The notes beneath the pieces are model-generated. The model saw nothing but the letters and a program-made list of their open reading frames with translations, was not told the origin of the DNA and did no database searches. The translations under genes were made by a program, and so were the position numbers. 64,000 nucleotides of DNA from UBA9926 sp018645765. Lineage in GTDB: Bacteria; Pseudomonadota; Gammaproteobacteria; Pseudomonadales; Azotimanducaceae. The stretch spans positions 173,044 to 237,043 of the forward strand of contig CASIBO010000008.1 of NCBI GenBank assembly GCA_949372755.1, given 5' to 3'. This document shows, piece after piece, positions 52,991-61,887 of the stretch (its first letter is position 1; the number at the start of each line of letters is the position of its first letter).

Positions 52991-53707
52991 CTAAGCAAAA
53001 ACCAAGTGAACCCGCCGGTTTTGACGGCCTTTGTTCTCTATTTTTGAAACAATCAAAGGCGAGATCTCACTGAGCGATTGCACATGGGTGCCACCGCATG
53101 GCTGATAGTCGATCCCCGGAATTCGCACCATTCGAATATCGCCGGCGCCTCGGGGCGGCGCGACAGACATCGTTCGAACCAAGTCTGGCTGTGCATCGAG
53201 TACTGCCTCAGCCACCCATTCGAACGCCAAATCTGTCCCGCTCGCAATCATATTATTCAGTTGTTCGGTGAGCGCTCCTTTATCCAGTTGCAAATCGCCA
53301 ATATCGAAATCCAAACGGCTTTTATCAACGCCCACTTGCCCACCGGTGACGGGTGCATCAATCAGCGCACCCAACAGGTGCATCGCCGTGTGCATTTGCA
53401 TGTGCTTGTGGCGGCGCGCCCAATCCAGCTCGAGTGTGACCGTTGTGCCGATGGTTGGCAGCGCCTCAATCGCCGCCTCGGTAATATGCTGGATGTCGAG
53501 CTTGGGATCTTTGCGCGTATCCGTTATCCCAACCATCTGCTCATTGAAACGGATCACGCCGGTGTCGCCTGGTTGACCACCACCCAAGGGATAAAAGACC
53601 GTTCGGTCAAAGTAAACCGCGCTGCCGACCTCCGTGGCAACCACGGCGGTGACCACAGCGGTCATCGTTTTGGCGTAAGGGTCTTGATAAAAATAAGCTT
53701 GGGTCAT
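52991..53707 (-). CDS. AlaX-type alanyl-tRNA editing protein
   Basis: A 238-residue free-standing editing domain. The zinc-binding motifs HTAMH and CGGTH are both present, along with the FYPLGGGQPGDTG at the front, the same design as the AlaRS editing domain and the AlaX-M proteins. It removes mischarged serine or glycine from tRNA-Ala. Its position beside the AGCS symporter, which imports alanine or glycine, may be functional or coincidental. Confidence 0.9.
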   Translation of the reverse strand: MTQAYFYQDPYAKTMTAVVTAVVATEVGSAVYFDRTVFYPLGGGQPGDTGVIRFNEQMVGITDTRKDPKLDIQHITEAAIEALPTIGTTVTLELDWARRHKHMQMHTAMHLLGALIDAPVTGGQVGVDKSRLDFDIGDLQLDKGALTEQLNNMIASGTDLAFEWVAEAVLDAQPDLVRTMSVAPPRGAGDIRMVRIPGIDYQPCGGTHVQSLSEISPLIVSKIENKGRQNRRVHLVFA

Positions 53708-53768
53708 TGCAGATTCTCAAAGATACCGCCATAGTTTGACGCTGTTAGGCAAGGAAGGCCAGTCGTCA

Positions 53769-54539
53769 ATGAAGACTCTAAAACTCGATCAGACTGTCGC
53801 GATAGTGACCGGTGGGAACGGCGGTATTGGCTTGGGGATCGCGAAGGGGCTTGCTGAAGCCGGTGCTGCAGTGGTCATAACGGGCCGGGACGCCGCAAAA
53901 AATGCTGACGCGTTATCCGTTCTACAGCGCCTTCAACCGAACTGTCGGGCTGAAATTTGCGATATTCGTGACCGGACAGCCATCAAGCAGCTATTTTTAA
54001 CGGTTCGTGAAACGTTAGGACCCGTTGATATCTTGGTTAATAACGCGGGTATCGCAATTGGCACGCCACCCGAAGATATCAGTGAAGCGGACTGGGACGC
54101 CGTGCTGGATACCAACTTGAAATCCGTGTTTTGGTGCTGCCAAGATGCCTTTGCAGACTTGCAGGACCAATCAGGGAGTGGTCATCCGGGTAAGATCATC
54201 AATATCGCCTCGTTATACTCGATTTTCGGCGGCGCACGCGTGGCGTCCTACAGCGCCAGTAAGGGCGGCATTGTGCAGATGACCAAAGCCCTAGCGGTGG
54301 CTTGGGCGCCCAATCAGATTCAAGTCAATGCCATTATTCCTGGGTGGATCAACACCGACATGACCCAAGCCGTACAAGAGGACGCCCCGTTTTATGACAA
54401 TATTTTAGCCCGAACCCCAGCGGGACGATTCGGCCAACCCGAAGAACTCGCCGGCGCTGCGGTTTTTTTGGCGTCTCAAAGCGCGAACTTTGTCACTGGG
54501 GTTGTCTTACCCGTAGACGGCGGCTACAGCGCCGGCTGA
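53769..54539 (+). CDS. Short-chain dehydrogenase/reductase
   Basis: A 256-residue SDR. TGGNGGIG, NNAG, the Ser of NIASLYS and YSASKGG give the full NAD(P) and catalytic set; GWINTDMT and VLPVDGGYSAG are the usual later motifs, as in 2-deoxy-D-gluconate dehydrogenase-type enzymes (KduD-like). The ATG at 53769 is preceded by AAGGAAGG; the frame extends upstream to a TTG. Its stop shares one base with the next ATG (TGATG). Confidence 0.85.
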   Translation: MKTLKLDQTVAIVTGGNGGIGLGIAKGLAEAGAAVVITGRDAAKNADALSVLQRLQPNCRAEICDIRDRTAIKQLFLTVRETLGPVDILVNNAGIAIGTPPEDISEADWDAVLDTNLKSVFWCCQDAFADLQDQSGSGHPGKIINIASLYSIFGGARVASYSASKGGIVQMTKALAVAWAPNQIQVNAIIPGWINTDMTQAVQEDAPFYDNILARTPAGRFGQPEELAGAAVFLASQSANFVTGVVLPVDGGYSAG

Positions 54540-55033
54540 TGGATCGCAACCGGTTCACATTGATGCGTTTAACCCGCGGCCAAGCCGCTGAGGTGCTCAG
54601 CTTCCGCTATGCGCCGCCCCTAGACTTTTACAATCCGCCGCCGGCCTATCCCGGCGCCATCGAAAACTTGATCGATCCAAAATGGCAGTTCCACGGTGTT
54701 GAGTATGATGGACAACTCGTCGGCTATGCGTCTTTTGGCGCAGATGGACAACTGCCTGGCGGCGATTACGCCGTGCCCGCATTGGATATTGGCTTGGGCT
54801 TACACCCAGATCGTGTTGGACAAGGCTATGGCGGGGCATTCGTTTCAGCCATCATGGACTTTGCCATCAACACCTTCGCGCCCCAGGCTTTGCGCTTGAC
54901 GGTTGCGCTCTTTAACCAGCGGGCTATACGGCTGTACCAAGATCTAGGCTTTGAAGGCACTACACGCTTTTTTCATCACCAAACCGAGTACCTTGTGTTG
55001 ATGAAGCCAATAACACCTTGCCAAGCGCGTTAA
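54539..55033 (+). CDS. GNAT-family N-acetyltransferase
   Basis: A 164-residue acetyltransferase. The acetyl-CoA loop is LHPDRVGQGYGGAF, the C-terminal AIRLYQDLGFEGTTRFF is the usual late signature. Substrate unknown. It is translationally coupled to the SDR upstream, and rimJ follows 7 bases later, so the three form an operon. Confidence 0.85.
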   Translation: MDRNRFTLMRLTRGQAAEVLSFRYAPPLDFYNPPPAYPGAIENLIDPKWQFHGVEYDGQLVGYASFGADGQLPGGDYAVPALDIGLGLHPDRVGQGYGGAFVSAIMDFAINTFAPQALRLTVALFNQRAIRLYQDLGFEGTTRFFHHQTEYLVLMKPITPCQAR

Positions 55034-55040
55034 GGCCGAC

Positions 55041-55622
55041 ATGCCTGCCGGAAAGCTTTCTGACCTGGTCATTCCAAGAATCGAGACCGAGCGCTTGGTT
55101 GTGACCCTATTGCGGCCGTCCTTGGCGGAATTGATGGTGCGTTTTCGCCTTGAGAATCGAAGACATCTTACGGCTTGGGAGCCTTTACGCTCGCCGCAGT
55201 TTTACACCGAACCATTCTGGCAAGCCCAACTACAAGCCAACCTAATCGATTTTAGCCGCGGCGAAAGCTGCAGCTTTGTCATGTTAAACCGCGCCGAAAA
55301 CCAGGTACTCGGGGTGATCAACTTTACCCAGGTCACGCGTGGCACCATGCAGTCTTGCCAGCTCGGCTATGCGCTTGGCGGCGCGTTTGAAGGGCAAGGA
55401 TACATGCAGGAAGGCGTCTCGGCCGCCCTACAATACGCCTTCGATGTGCTCAAACTGCATCGCGTCAGTGCGAACTATATTCCGCACAATGGGCGCAGCG
55501 CCCGGCTTTTGGCGCGACTAGGCTTTGAGGTAGAAGGTCGCGCACGCGCCTTCTTGAAAATCAACGACCAATGGGAAGATCACATCCTGACAGCCCTGAT
55601 CAACCCAGACAGCAGTCTTTAA
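55041..55622 (+). CDS. rimJ: Ribosomal protein S5 N-acetyltransferase RimJ
   Basis: A 193-residue GNAT enzyme that acetylates the N-terminal alanine of S5. It matches E. coli RimJ (194 residues) closely along its length: TAWEPLRSPQFYTEPFWQ, ENQVLGVINFTQVTRGTM, QLGYALGGAFEGQGYM, HRVSANYIPHNGRSARLLARLGFE in pieces and INDQWEDHILTAL. The stop overlaps the opposing mraY-like stop by 4 bases. Confidence 0.9.
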   Translation: MPAGKLSDLVIPRIETERLVVTLLRPSLAELMVRFRLENRRHLTAWEPLRSPQFYTEPFWQAQLQANLIDFSRGESCSFVMLNRAENQVLGVINFTQVTRGTMQSCQLGYALGGAFEGQGYMQEGVSAALQYAFDVLKLHRVSANYIPHNGRSARLLARLGFEVEGRARAFLKINDQWEDHILTALINPDSSL

Positions 55623-56668
55623 CGAATTTTGAGTAGCAACACCAGAAGAATGGGCGTGCCGACCGCTTGCAGCAGCATAAACCGAACTAGAACCTGCGTA
55701 TTAGACCACCCCATGTTGTGCCGGACGTGATCATGCAGCGGGTACCGAATATTTTTAAAGATCGGTATCTTGAAGAAACGCAACAAGACCACTTTGACCA
55801 TGCCCGTCGCACCATTTACCAAAATCACAAACGCGACGACCAGAATTAAAAACGGATTACCAGAGGCCAAGGCCAAAACCCCTAACATTAAGCCCACGGG
55901 TCTGGAGCCAGAATCCCCCATCAGCACGGCGCTTGGGTAACTGTTGTGCCATAAGTAGCCCGTCAAACAGCCAACCATCACAAAGGCCAAAATCGCCCAC
56001 TGCGCGCCATCAACATAGTGGGGCACCAACAAATAGCGCGCAATTTCAGCATGACCAACAATGCCGTACAAAATACCGCCTAAAAACAAAATCGACATCG
56101 AGGTCAAACTCGCCGATAACCCATCAACACCATCGGTGCAGTTGGTTGCGTTTATCGCGACCCAGAGGAGGGGCGTTGCACCCAACATGTATAGCATTGC
56201 TGGGATTTCTAAGCTCCCTTTGAGCAGCGGCAGCCAGATCTGAACCGGCTCACCACCACAGAGCAACCACGCGGCGCAGATCGAGACCAATAAATCGAGC
56301 GCGCCGAGACGATACTCACTCCAGCCGCCCACGGCGCGGTCATCAAAATAGCCCACCATCATCGCCGCCAGCGCGCAGGCTAAAATGCCCACGACTTTGG
56401 GATGATAGGGCACGAACAAAAACGCAGCGACAACAAAGATCGGAATAAATAAGATCCCGGCACTCATGGGCTTACCAATACTGTGCTCGGCGCCCACCGC
56501 ATGGGCGCGCCCCTGATCTCTGGGCAACAAATGCCAGAGCTTGGGCAACAACCACCAGACGAGACCCGCTGCCGTCGCGGTACCCGCGCCGGCTAAGAAA
56601 ATATTACTGCTGAGCAGTCGCACAGGACCCGCCCATTCGGCAAGCCATTGGCTAAGATAATAAAGCAC
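55619..56668 (-). CDS. MraY-like phospho-MurNAc-pentapeptide transferase, variant
   Basis: A 349-residue polytopic membrane protein of the polyprenyl-phosphate phosphosugar-1-transferase family. MraY features are GKPMSAGILFIP, the acidic pair of GYFDDR, NATNCTDGVDGLSASL, MGDSGSRPVG and the C-terminal PLHDHVRHNMGWSNTQVLVRF, read in two motifs. The last segment replaces the usual MraY PIHHHFE with PLHDHVR, closer to variants I recall from Firmicutes. It transfers phospho-MurNAc-pentapeptide to undecaprenyl phosphate, or a related reaction. It is not in a dcw cluster. Activity on the standard substrate is likely but not certain. Confidence 0.78.
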   Translation of the reverse strand: MLYYLSQWLAEWAGPVRLLSSNIFLAGAGTATAAGLVWWLLPKLWHLLPRDQGRAHAVGAEHSIGKPMSAGILFIPIFVVAAFLFVPYHPKVVGILACALAAMMVGYFDDRAVGGWSEYRLGALDLLVSICAAWLLCGGEPVQIWLPLLKGSLEIPAMLYMLGATPLLWVAINATNCTDGVDGLSASLTSMSILFLGGILYGIVGHAEIARYLLVPHYVDGAQWAILAFVMVGCLTGYLWHNSYPSAVLMGDSGSRPVGLMLGVLALASGNPFLILVVAFVILVNGATGMVKVVLLRFFKIPIFKNIRYPLHDHVRHNMGWSNTQVLVRFMLLQAVGTPILLVLLLKIR

Positions 56669-56888
56669 TCTGCATCCCTGATAGGGTAAGCCCGTCAGTA
56701 TAGCGTGCTGGGCGCACCCAATAATGAATGCTTCTTGGAAGTTTCAGTCGAATAGGGGGCTTAGGGCTTACAAGAACCCATCGTGTGGAAAATCCTGGCC
56801 AGCCGGATACGGCAGCTAACCAACAATTGCCGACGGACGGGGTGCCGTTTAACGCAATTAAAGCCTAGCCGGTAAGCATCACAGCCGC

Positions 56889-57656
56889 TCAAAGATCCAG
56901 CGTAAAGCCATCCTGATCCATCCAGGCCGGAAACGCAGCGCGATAGTCGTTCAAGGCATCAACATCTAGTGCCGCATAATGCAAACCAGCTCGATCGAAA
57001 GCATCCGCTATGACCTCGCCTTGAAAATCCACCACCATCGAATCCCCCTGGTAAGCAACCGTATTGCCGTCGATGCCCAGTCGATTAACGCCCACCACAT
57101 AGCATTGGTTTTCGATTGCGCGTGCTTGGAGTAATGCCCGCCAATGGGCTGCGCGCTTGGCAGGCCAATTCGCCACATAAACCAGCACGTCCACTGCCTT
57201 TCCGAGATTCCTTGAAAAGACGGGAAAGCGCAGGTCATAACAGATCAGTGGGCAGCAATTAAAGCCTGCAAGCGATGTGACAAGCTTTTCTTGGCCGGCC
57301 GAGTAGTGCTGGTGCTCTTGGGCCATTCGAAACAGATGGCGCTTGTCGTAATACTGCACATCGCCAAGCGGGGAGACCCAAAGCAGGCGATTGGTATAGC
57401 CGCGCTCTGATGTCATGATTACCGAGCCGCATAGAACCGCTTGAGCGGCCTGCGCTAAGGCTTGCATCCATTCAAGGGTCGGCCCGGTCATGGTTTCTGC
57501 TAACGCTGGCGCTCGCATGGAAAAGCCTGTCGTGAACATCTCAGGCAGAATCACCAGATCAACCGGTTCAAGCCCTTTAAGTTCCTGTGCGATGTGCTGA
57601 CGATTTTCATCCGCCAATTCCCAATGAAGTGCTGTCTGCAGGATAGCCAGTTTCAT
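56889..57656 (-). CDS. Nitrilase-family omega-amidase (YafV/MtnU-like)
   Basis: A 255-residue carbon-nitrogen hydrolase. The Glu-Lys-Cys triad is in LPEMFTTGF, DKRHLF and ICYDLRFP. It matches YafV, an omega-amidase for 2-oxoglutaramate or 2-oxosuccinamate. It is coupled by a 4-base overlap to the aminotransferase upstream. In known methionine salvage, glutamine transaminases produce 2-oxoglutaramate and this enzyme removes the amide, pulling the reaction forward. Confidence 0.88.
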   Translation of the reverse strand: MKLAILQTALHWELADENRQHIAQELKGLEPVDLVILPEMFTTGFSMRAPALAETMTGPTLEWMQALAQAAQAVLCGSVIMTSERGYTNRLLWVSPLGDVQYYDKRHLFRMAQEHQHYSAGQEKLVTSLAGFNCCPLICYDLRFPVFSRNLGKAVDVLVYVANWPAKRAAHWRALLQARAIENQCYVVGVNRLGIDGNTVAYQGDSMVVDFQGEVIADAFDRAGLHYAALDVDALNDYRAAFPAWMDQDGFTLDL

Positions 57657-58852
57657 GGGGCGGTCCCAGCAGGTCCCAGGCCCGAAGCTAACCGCCTAGC
57701 CGCTTCAATGAGGGTTTCATCAGATTTGGCAAAGCAAAATCGAAGGAGTCGACTGGATGCCGGCGGCGCTTCATAAAAAACCGATACCGGGATCGCGGCG
57801 ACACCATAGTGTTTGGTCAGCGCGACGGCGCAATCGGTGTCTGACAAATGCGCGAGCGCCGCAACGCCTGAATAATCTGCAAGCTGAAAGTAGGTGCCTG
57901 GGCTGGGTGTCATCTTAAAACCCAAGCACTCGAACAGCTCGAGCAATTGATCGCGTTTGGCTTGATAAAACGCGGACAAACCCGCGACATGTCCCTGATC
58001 TGCCGACATAAAATCCGCGATCGCCCACTGGCTCGGCGTATGTGTTGTAAACGTGACAAATTGATGAACCTTGCGGAATTCACGCGTTAAGGCGTCCGGC
58101 GCCACGCAATAGGCCACTTTCCAACCGGTCGCGTGATAGGTCTTGCCAAAGCTCGAGACCACGAAGCTGCGGTCTCTGAGTGCCGGGACTTCGAGCGCGC
58201 TGATGTGCCGGGCGTTATCAAAGACCATATGCTCGTAAACCTCATCAGATAGAACGTACAACTCAAATTCTTCAGCAAGTTGGCCAATCGCTTTCAAGGT
58301 TTCAACATCGATTAGACTGCCGCAGGGATTATGGGGCGAATTGATGACCAGCAATCGCGTCTTGGGCGTGATCATTGCTCTCAGCCGGGCTAAATCGATG
58401 GTGAAGTCAGGGGCTCTTAACCCTAAATGAACCGGAATGCCACCTGCGAGTCGTACCGCCGGGTCATAGGCGTCGTAGGCTGGGTCAAACAAGATCACTT
58501 CATCCAGCGGCCGCACCACCGCTTGAATGGCAACGAACAAGGCTTCCGTTGCGCCCGAGGTAACGGTGACATCAAGCTCCGGGTCGACCGCAACGTGGTA
58601 GTGCCGTCGCACTTTTTCAGCGATTTGGTACCGCAGATCCGCAATACCGTGCATCGGTGGATACTGATGATAGCCGCCTTGGGACAACCGTCGCTGCAGC
58701 GCATCGAGCAAGCCTTTTGGCGGCTCAAAGTCTGGGAACCCTTGAGAAAGGTTAATCGCATTATGGTCGCTCGCAAGCTTCGACATCACGCTAAAAATCG
58801 TCGTGCCGACATCCGGTAATTTGCTGACTAAGCCGCCGACTGGGGCCTTCAT
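57653..58852 (-). CDS. Aminotransferase, methionine/glutamine type (YbdL/MtnE-like)
   Basis: A PLP fold-I enzyme of 399 residues from the ATG at 58852, which overlaps the hemF stop (ATGA). The frame opens earlier inside hemF. The PLP lysine is in SSFGKTYHATGWK; INSPHNPCGS and LSDEVYEH are the cofactor contacts. YbdL-type enzymes transaminate methionine, or glutamine as amino donor for 2-oxo-4-methylthiobutanoate. The adjacent omega-amidase supports a glutamine-dependent transaminase. Confidence 0.88.
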   Translation of the reverse strand: MKAPVGGLVSKLPDVGTTIFSVMSKLASDHNAINLSQGFPDFEPPKGLLDALQRRLSQGGYHQYPPMHGIADLRYQIAEKVRRHYHVAVDPELDVTVTSGATEALFVAIQAVVRPLDEVILFDPAYDAYDPAVRLAGGIPVHLGLRAPDFTIDLARLRAMITPKTRLLVINSPHNPCGSLIDVETLKAIGQLAEEFELYVLSDEVYEHMVFDNARHISALEVPALRDRSFVVSSFGKTYHATGWKVAYCVAPDALTREFRKVHQFVTFTTHTPSQWAIADFMSADQGHVAGLSAFYQAKRDQLLELFECLGFKMTPSPGTYFQLADYSGVAALAHLSDTDCAVALTKHYGVAAIPVSVFYEAPPASSRLLRFCFAKSDETLIEAARRLASGLGPAGTAP

Positions 58853-59751
58853 CCTAACCAATCCTGCGGTTTCAAGAAGTGCTCGGTGAGCGCCGCTTCT
58901 GGTGAATCCGCTTCCGGCTGCCAATTATATTTCCAAATGGCCTGGGGCGGCATAGAGGCCAGCACCGACTCAATACGCCGACCGCTTTGAAGCCCATATC
59001 GAGTCCCCCGATCGATTGCTAGGTTGAACTCAGCATAGCGACCTCGGCGATACAGTTGGAATGCCTTTTGGTCCTCATTAAAGGGCAGGGCGCGTCGTTT
59101 TTCCAAAATCGGGAGATACGCTGGCAAAATATGATCACCAATGCTTTGCACCAGCGCCAGCGCGTTTTGAAAGCCGCCCTCGGTCCAATCATCGAAAAAC
59201 AATCCCCCGACGCCGCGTGTTTCTTGGCGATGGGGCAAGTAAAAATAGTCATCGCACCAAGCCTTCATTTTCGGATACAGATCCTCGCCAAAAGGTTGGC
59301 AAGCCGCACGCGCGGTCTGATGCCAATGCACAACATCTTCTCGAAAGGGATAAAACGGGGTGAGGTCGAATCCGCCCCCAAAATACCAATTCTCATTATC
59401 GACAAGAAAGAACCGGAGATTGGCGTGAAAGGTGGGTACAAACGGGTTTCGAGGATGCATGATCATGGAGATGGCAGTCGCTTGAAAGCCTTTCCCCGCC
59501 AAATGCGGATTACGCTCGCTGGCCGCTGGGGGCAAGGATTGACCAATACTGTGAGTAAACTGCACCGCGCCGCGCTCGATATGCTCGCCACCATCCAGCA
59601 CCCGTGGCCGTGCGTGACCGCCGCCGGGGGTCTCAATTTCTTCCAGACTAAAGGTTTGTTCGCCGTCAACGGCCTCGATGGCTTCACAGATTTGACGCTG
59701 CAATCCTTCAAAGTAATCAATAACGTGACGAATATTCGGAAAATCGCTCAT
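58849..59751 (-). CDS. hemF: Oxygen-dependent coproporphyrinogen III oxidase
   Basis: HemF decarboxylates coproporphyrinogen III to protoporphyrinogen IX using O2, in haem synthesis. ATG at 59751 gives 300 residues (E. coli 299). TETPGGGHAR-like, NPHLAGKGFQAT, NPFVPTFHANLRFF, WYFGGGFDLTPFYPF and RGRYAEFNLAIDRGT are family signatures. The frame is open to 59808, adding 19 residues absent from homologues. Downstream aminotransferase and omega-amidase are coupled by overlaps, making one operon. Confidence 0.94.
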   Translation of the reverse strand: MSDFPNIRHVIDYFEGLQRQICEAIEAVDGEQTFSLEEIETPGGGHARPRVLDGGEHIERGAVQFTHSIGQSLPPAASERNPHLAGKGFQATAISMIMHPRNPFVPTFHANLRFFLVDNENWYFGGGFDLTPFYPFREDVVHWHQTARAACQPFGEDLYPKMKAWCDDYFYLPHRQETRGVGGLFFDDWTEGGFQNALALVQSIGDHILPAYLPILEKRRALPFNEDQKAFQLYRRGRYAEFNLAIDRGTRYGLQSGRRIESVLASMPPQAIWKYNWQPEADSPEAALTEHFLKPQDWLG

Positions 59752-59811
59752 AGACAACCGTTCATAGAATGAATGGCGAACAATAACGAATTCCAAAAAA
59801 ATTTTCATGGC

Positions 59812-59871
59812 CTACTTCTGATCCACCGTCTGCCCTAAACTACGATTCTGAAACACGGCGCACAGGCGCAT
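59812..59871 (-). CDS. Possible 19-residue leader ORF upstream of hemF
   Basis: ATG at 59871 with AAAGGAG upstream (spacing about 9) would encode MRLCAVFQNRSLGQTVDQK and stop 3 bases before a potential hemF start at 59808. Such a small ORF can couple translation to hemF. It could be chance; no function is assigned. Confidence 0.3.
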   Translation of the reverse strand: MRLCAVFQNRSLGQTVDQK

Positions 59872-60225
59872 GAGGGAGCACTCCTTTATGTCAATGCGGC
59901 TGCAGAAACCGCTTAAACTCTGAGTGACACAAAGATTGGATGAGCGCGTACATTAAAAAGACTAAGGCAGGGACCGTTAGCAGACTGTTTTACGACGGAA
60001 AGCTCTTTTATCCGCTGAGGGCTCTTTACAACGCAAAGTGAGGGCTCTTTACAACGCTGAGGGCTCTTTACAACGCTGAGGGCTCTTTACAACGCTGAGG
60101 GCTCTTCTAGAATGCGGAGGGGAAGCGATTAGGCCGGCGTTAACCTTGGATGCGTTGAGGCAGTACTTAAAAAAAGTGGCCCGTAACAAGACATTCGCGA
60201 TCATAATTGACGAGGGAACGAGACG
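59872..60225. other. Intergenic region between hemF and the Mcd-like gene, with tandem repeats
   Basis: About 350 bases between the hemF leader and the ATG at 60226. The 19-bp repeat array is described separately. A ribosome site (GAGGGAAC) sits before the ATG. I recognise no gene and no clear promoter in it. Confidence 0.5.
60014..60107. repeat. 19-bp direct tandem repeat, about 4.7 units
   Basis: The unit GCTGAGGGCTCTTTACAAC occurs at 60014-60032, 60056-60074 and 60075-60093 exactly, in a variant with a 4-base insertion at 60033-60055 and as a truncated copy from 60094. Degenerate traces (GCTCTTTT) precede it at about 60000. The spacing is close to two helical turns. It sits 120-210 bases before the Mcd-like gene. 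Confidence 0.85.
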
Positions 60226-61848
60226 ATGACAGCCGAGCAACACCTTCAATGGGTCTCAGAACATCTCAATCAAGGGTTAGTCTGGCTCAAGACCCAGTGC
60301 ATAAACGATGGTAGGCTTTCCAATGCAACCCTTGATGAGCACCAGCAAGCAACCTATGACCTTGCCCTAAGCACTTCTGAAATTCGATGCGCCCAAGCCT
60401 ATTTAGAGACAGCCCGCAGCACAGCAGGCTTGAATGAAACCATGGCGGAAACGTTTGCAGCCTCGATGATTCAATCCACGTTAAACCGCTTGCTGCTGAG
60501 TCCGCAGGACGTCGGGTTAACCCGGGCCGCCTTAGCGGCGCCAGACGCACTGGAAGCCTTTTTGGACGCCCACCTAAGTGCTGCGCATCTTGCCAAAATC
60601 GGTGCTGACTTAATTACGGTTAACGGCGAAACCCAAGGCCGCGGCTTACCCGAAGCCCAGCAAATGATTGCAGACACCTTCCACCAGTTCGCTGATGAAG
60701 TGGTTGCGCCCTTAGCAGAATCGATCCACAGAGAAGATCAAATTATCCCCGATGCCATTTTGGAAGGACTGAAACAGCTCGGCTGCTTTGGCCTATCCGT
60801 GCCAGAACAATATGGTGGTTTGCTGCCCGATGACCGAGAAGACACACTCGGCATGATTGTGGTCACCGAAGAGCTATCACGGGTCTCGCTGGGTGGTGCT
60901 GGCTCGCTCATTACCAGACCGGAAATCCTCTCCAGAGCGCTCATCGAGGGCGGCACCCCAGAACAAAAAGCCGATTGGCTGCCCGGTATTGCCGCAGGGG
61001 AGACTCTTTGCGCCGTGGCGATTACCGAGCCCGACTATGGCTCTGACGTTGCCTCCTCCAAGCTCAAAGCGACCTTAACCGAAGACGGCTGGCTGTTAGA
61101 TGGCGCCAAAACTTGGAGCACCTTCGCCGGCAAAGCCAACGTTCTGCTGACCCTGGCTCGAACCAATCCAGATCTATCATTGGGACACAGAGGGTTAAGC
61201 CTGTTCCTGGTTGAAAAGCCCAGCACCGACGATCACGCGTTTACGGTCAATCAACCCGGCGGCGGCGCTTTAACCGGCACCTCCATCAGCACGGTCGGGT
61301 ACCGTGGCATGCACAGTTATCAACTCTTTTTCGACCAATATCTCGTGCCGCACAGCCACGTAATCGGTGAAAGTCAGGGCCTCGGTCGCGGCTTTTATTT
61401 CACCATGCGCGGTTTTACAGGCGGGCGCATTCAAACGGCTGCTCGCGCCTGTGGCCTGATGCAAGGCGCCTTTGAGCAAGCTTTGCGATATGTCCAAGAC
61501 CGCAAAGTATTCGGCAAAGCCATCGGGCACTACCAGCTGTCTCAGGTTAAACTCGCGAAAATGGCGATGGCCATCGAAGCCGGGCGTCAGTTCACCTACC
61601 AGGTGGGTCGCATGATGGATGAAGGCCTCGGACAAATGGATGCGAGTCTTGTGAAACTCATCACCTGTAAATCAGCCGAATGGGTTACCCGAGACGCCAT
61701 GCAGCTGCACGGCGGCATGGGCTATGCAGAAGAGACAGCCGTTAGCCGGTACTGGCTGGACGCACGCGTTCTTTCTATCTTTGAGGGTACGGAAGAAACC
61801 CTCGCACTCAAAGTGGTTGGCCGCGCGCTTATTGAGCAAGCCGCTTAA
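60226..61848 (+). CDS. (2S)-methylsuccinyl-CoA dehydrogenase-like acyl-CoA dehydrogenase
   Basis: A 540-residue FAD-dependent acyl-CoA dehydrogenase with an extra N-terminal helical domain of about 140 residues, as seen in Mcd of the ethylmalonyl-CoA pathway. Mcd-like features are LDEHQQATYDLALS in the extension, VGYRGMHSYQLFF, RIQTAARACGL, DRKVFGKAI, AMQLHGGMGYAEE and ARVLSIFEGT. Mcd oxidises (2S)-methylsuccinyl-CoA to mesaconyl-CoA. No other ethylmalonyl-pathway genes are in the window, so it may have another branched-chain substrate. It is followed after 39 bases by a second dehydrogenase. Confidence 0.75.
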   Translation: MTAEQHLQWVSEHLNQGLVWLKTQCINDGRLSNATLDEHQQATYDLALSTSEIRCAQAYLETARSTAGLNETMAETFAASMIQSTLNRLLLSPQDVGLTRAALAAPDALEAFLDAHLSAAHLAKIGADLITVNGETQGRGLPEAQQMIADTFHQFADEVVAPLAESIHREDQIIPDAILEGLKQLGCFGLSVPEQYGGLLPDDREDTLGMIVVTEELSRVSLGGAGSLITRPEILSRALIEGGTPEQKADWLPGIAAGETLCAVAITEPDYGSDVASSKLKATLTEDGWLLDGAKTWSTFAGKANVLLTLARTNPDLSLGHRGLSLFLVEKPSTDDHAFTVNQPGGGALTGTSISTVGYRGMHSYQLFFDQYLVPHSHVIGESQGLGRGFYFTMRGFTGGRIQTAARACGLMQGAFEQALRYVQDRKVFGKAIGHYQLSQVKLAKMAMAIEAGRQFTYQVGRMMDEGLGQMDASLVKLITCKSAEWVTRDAMQLHGGMGYAEETAVSRYWLDARVLSIFEGTEETLALKVVGRALIEQAA

Positions 61849-61887
61849 CCCCCGTTATAATCACCGTTCAACCGAAGGATATACAAC

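Noticed and set aside
60014..60107. The 19-bp repeats as a CRISPR array
   Set aside because: The copies are contiguous with no unique spacers, and no cas gene is near.
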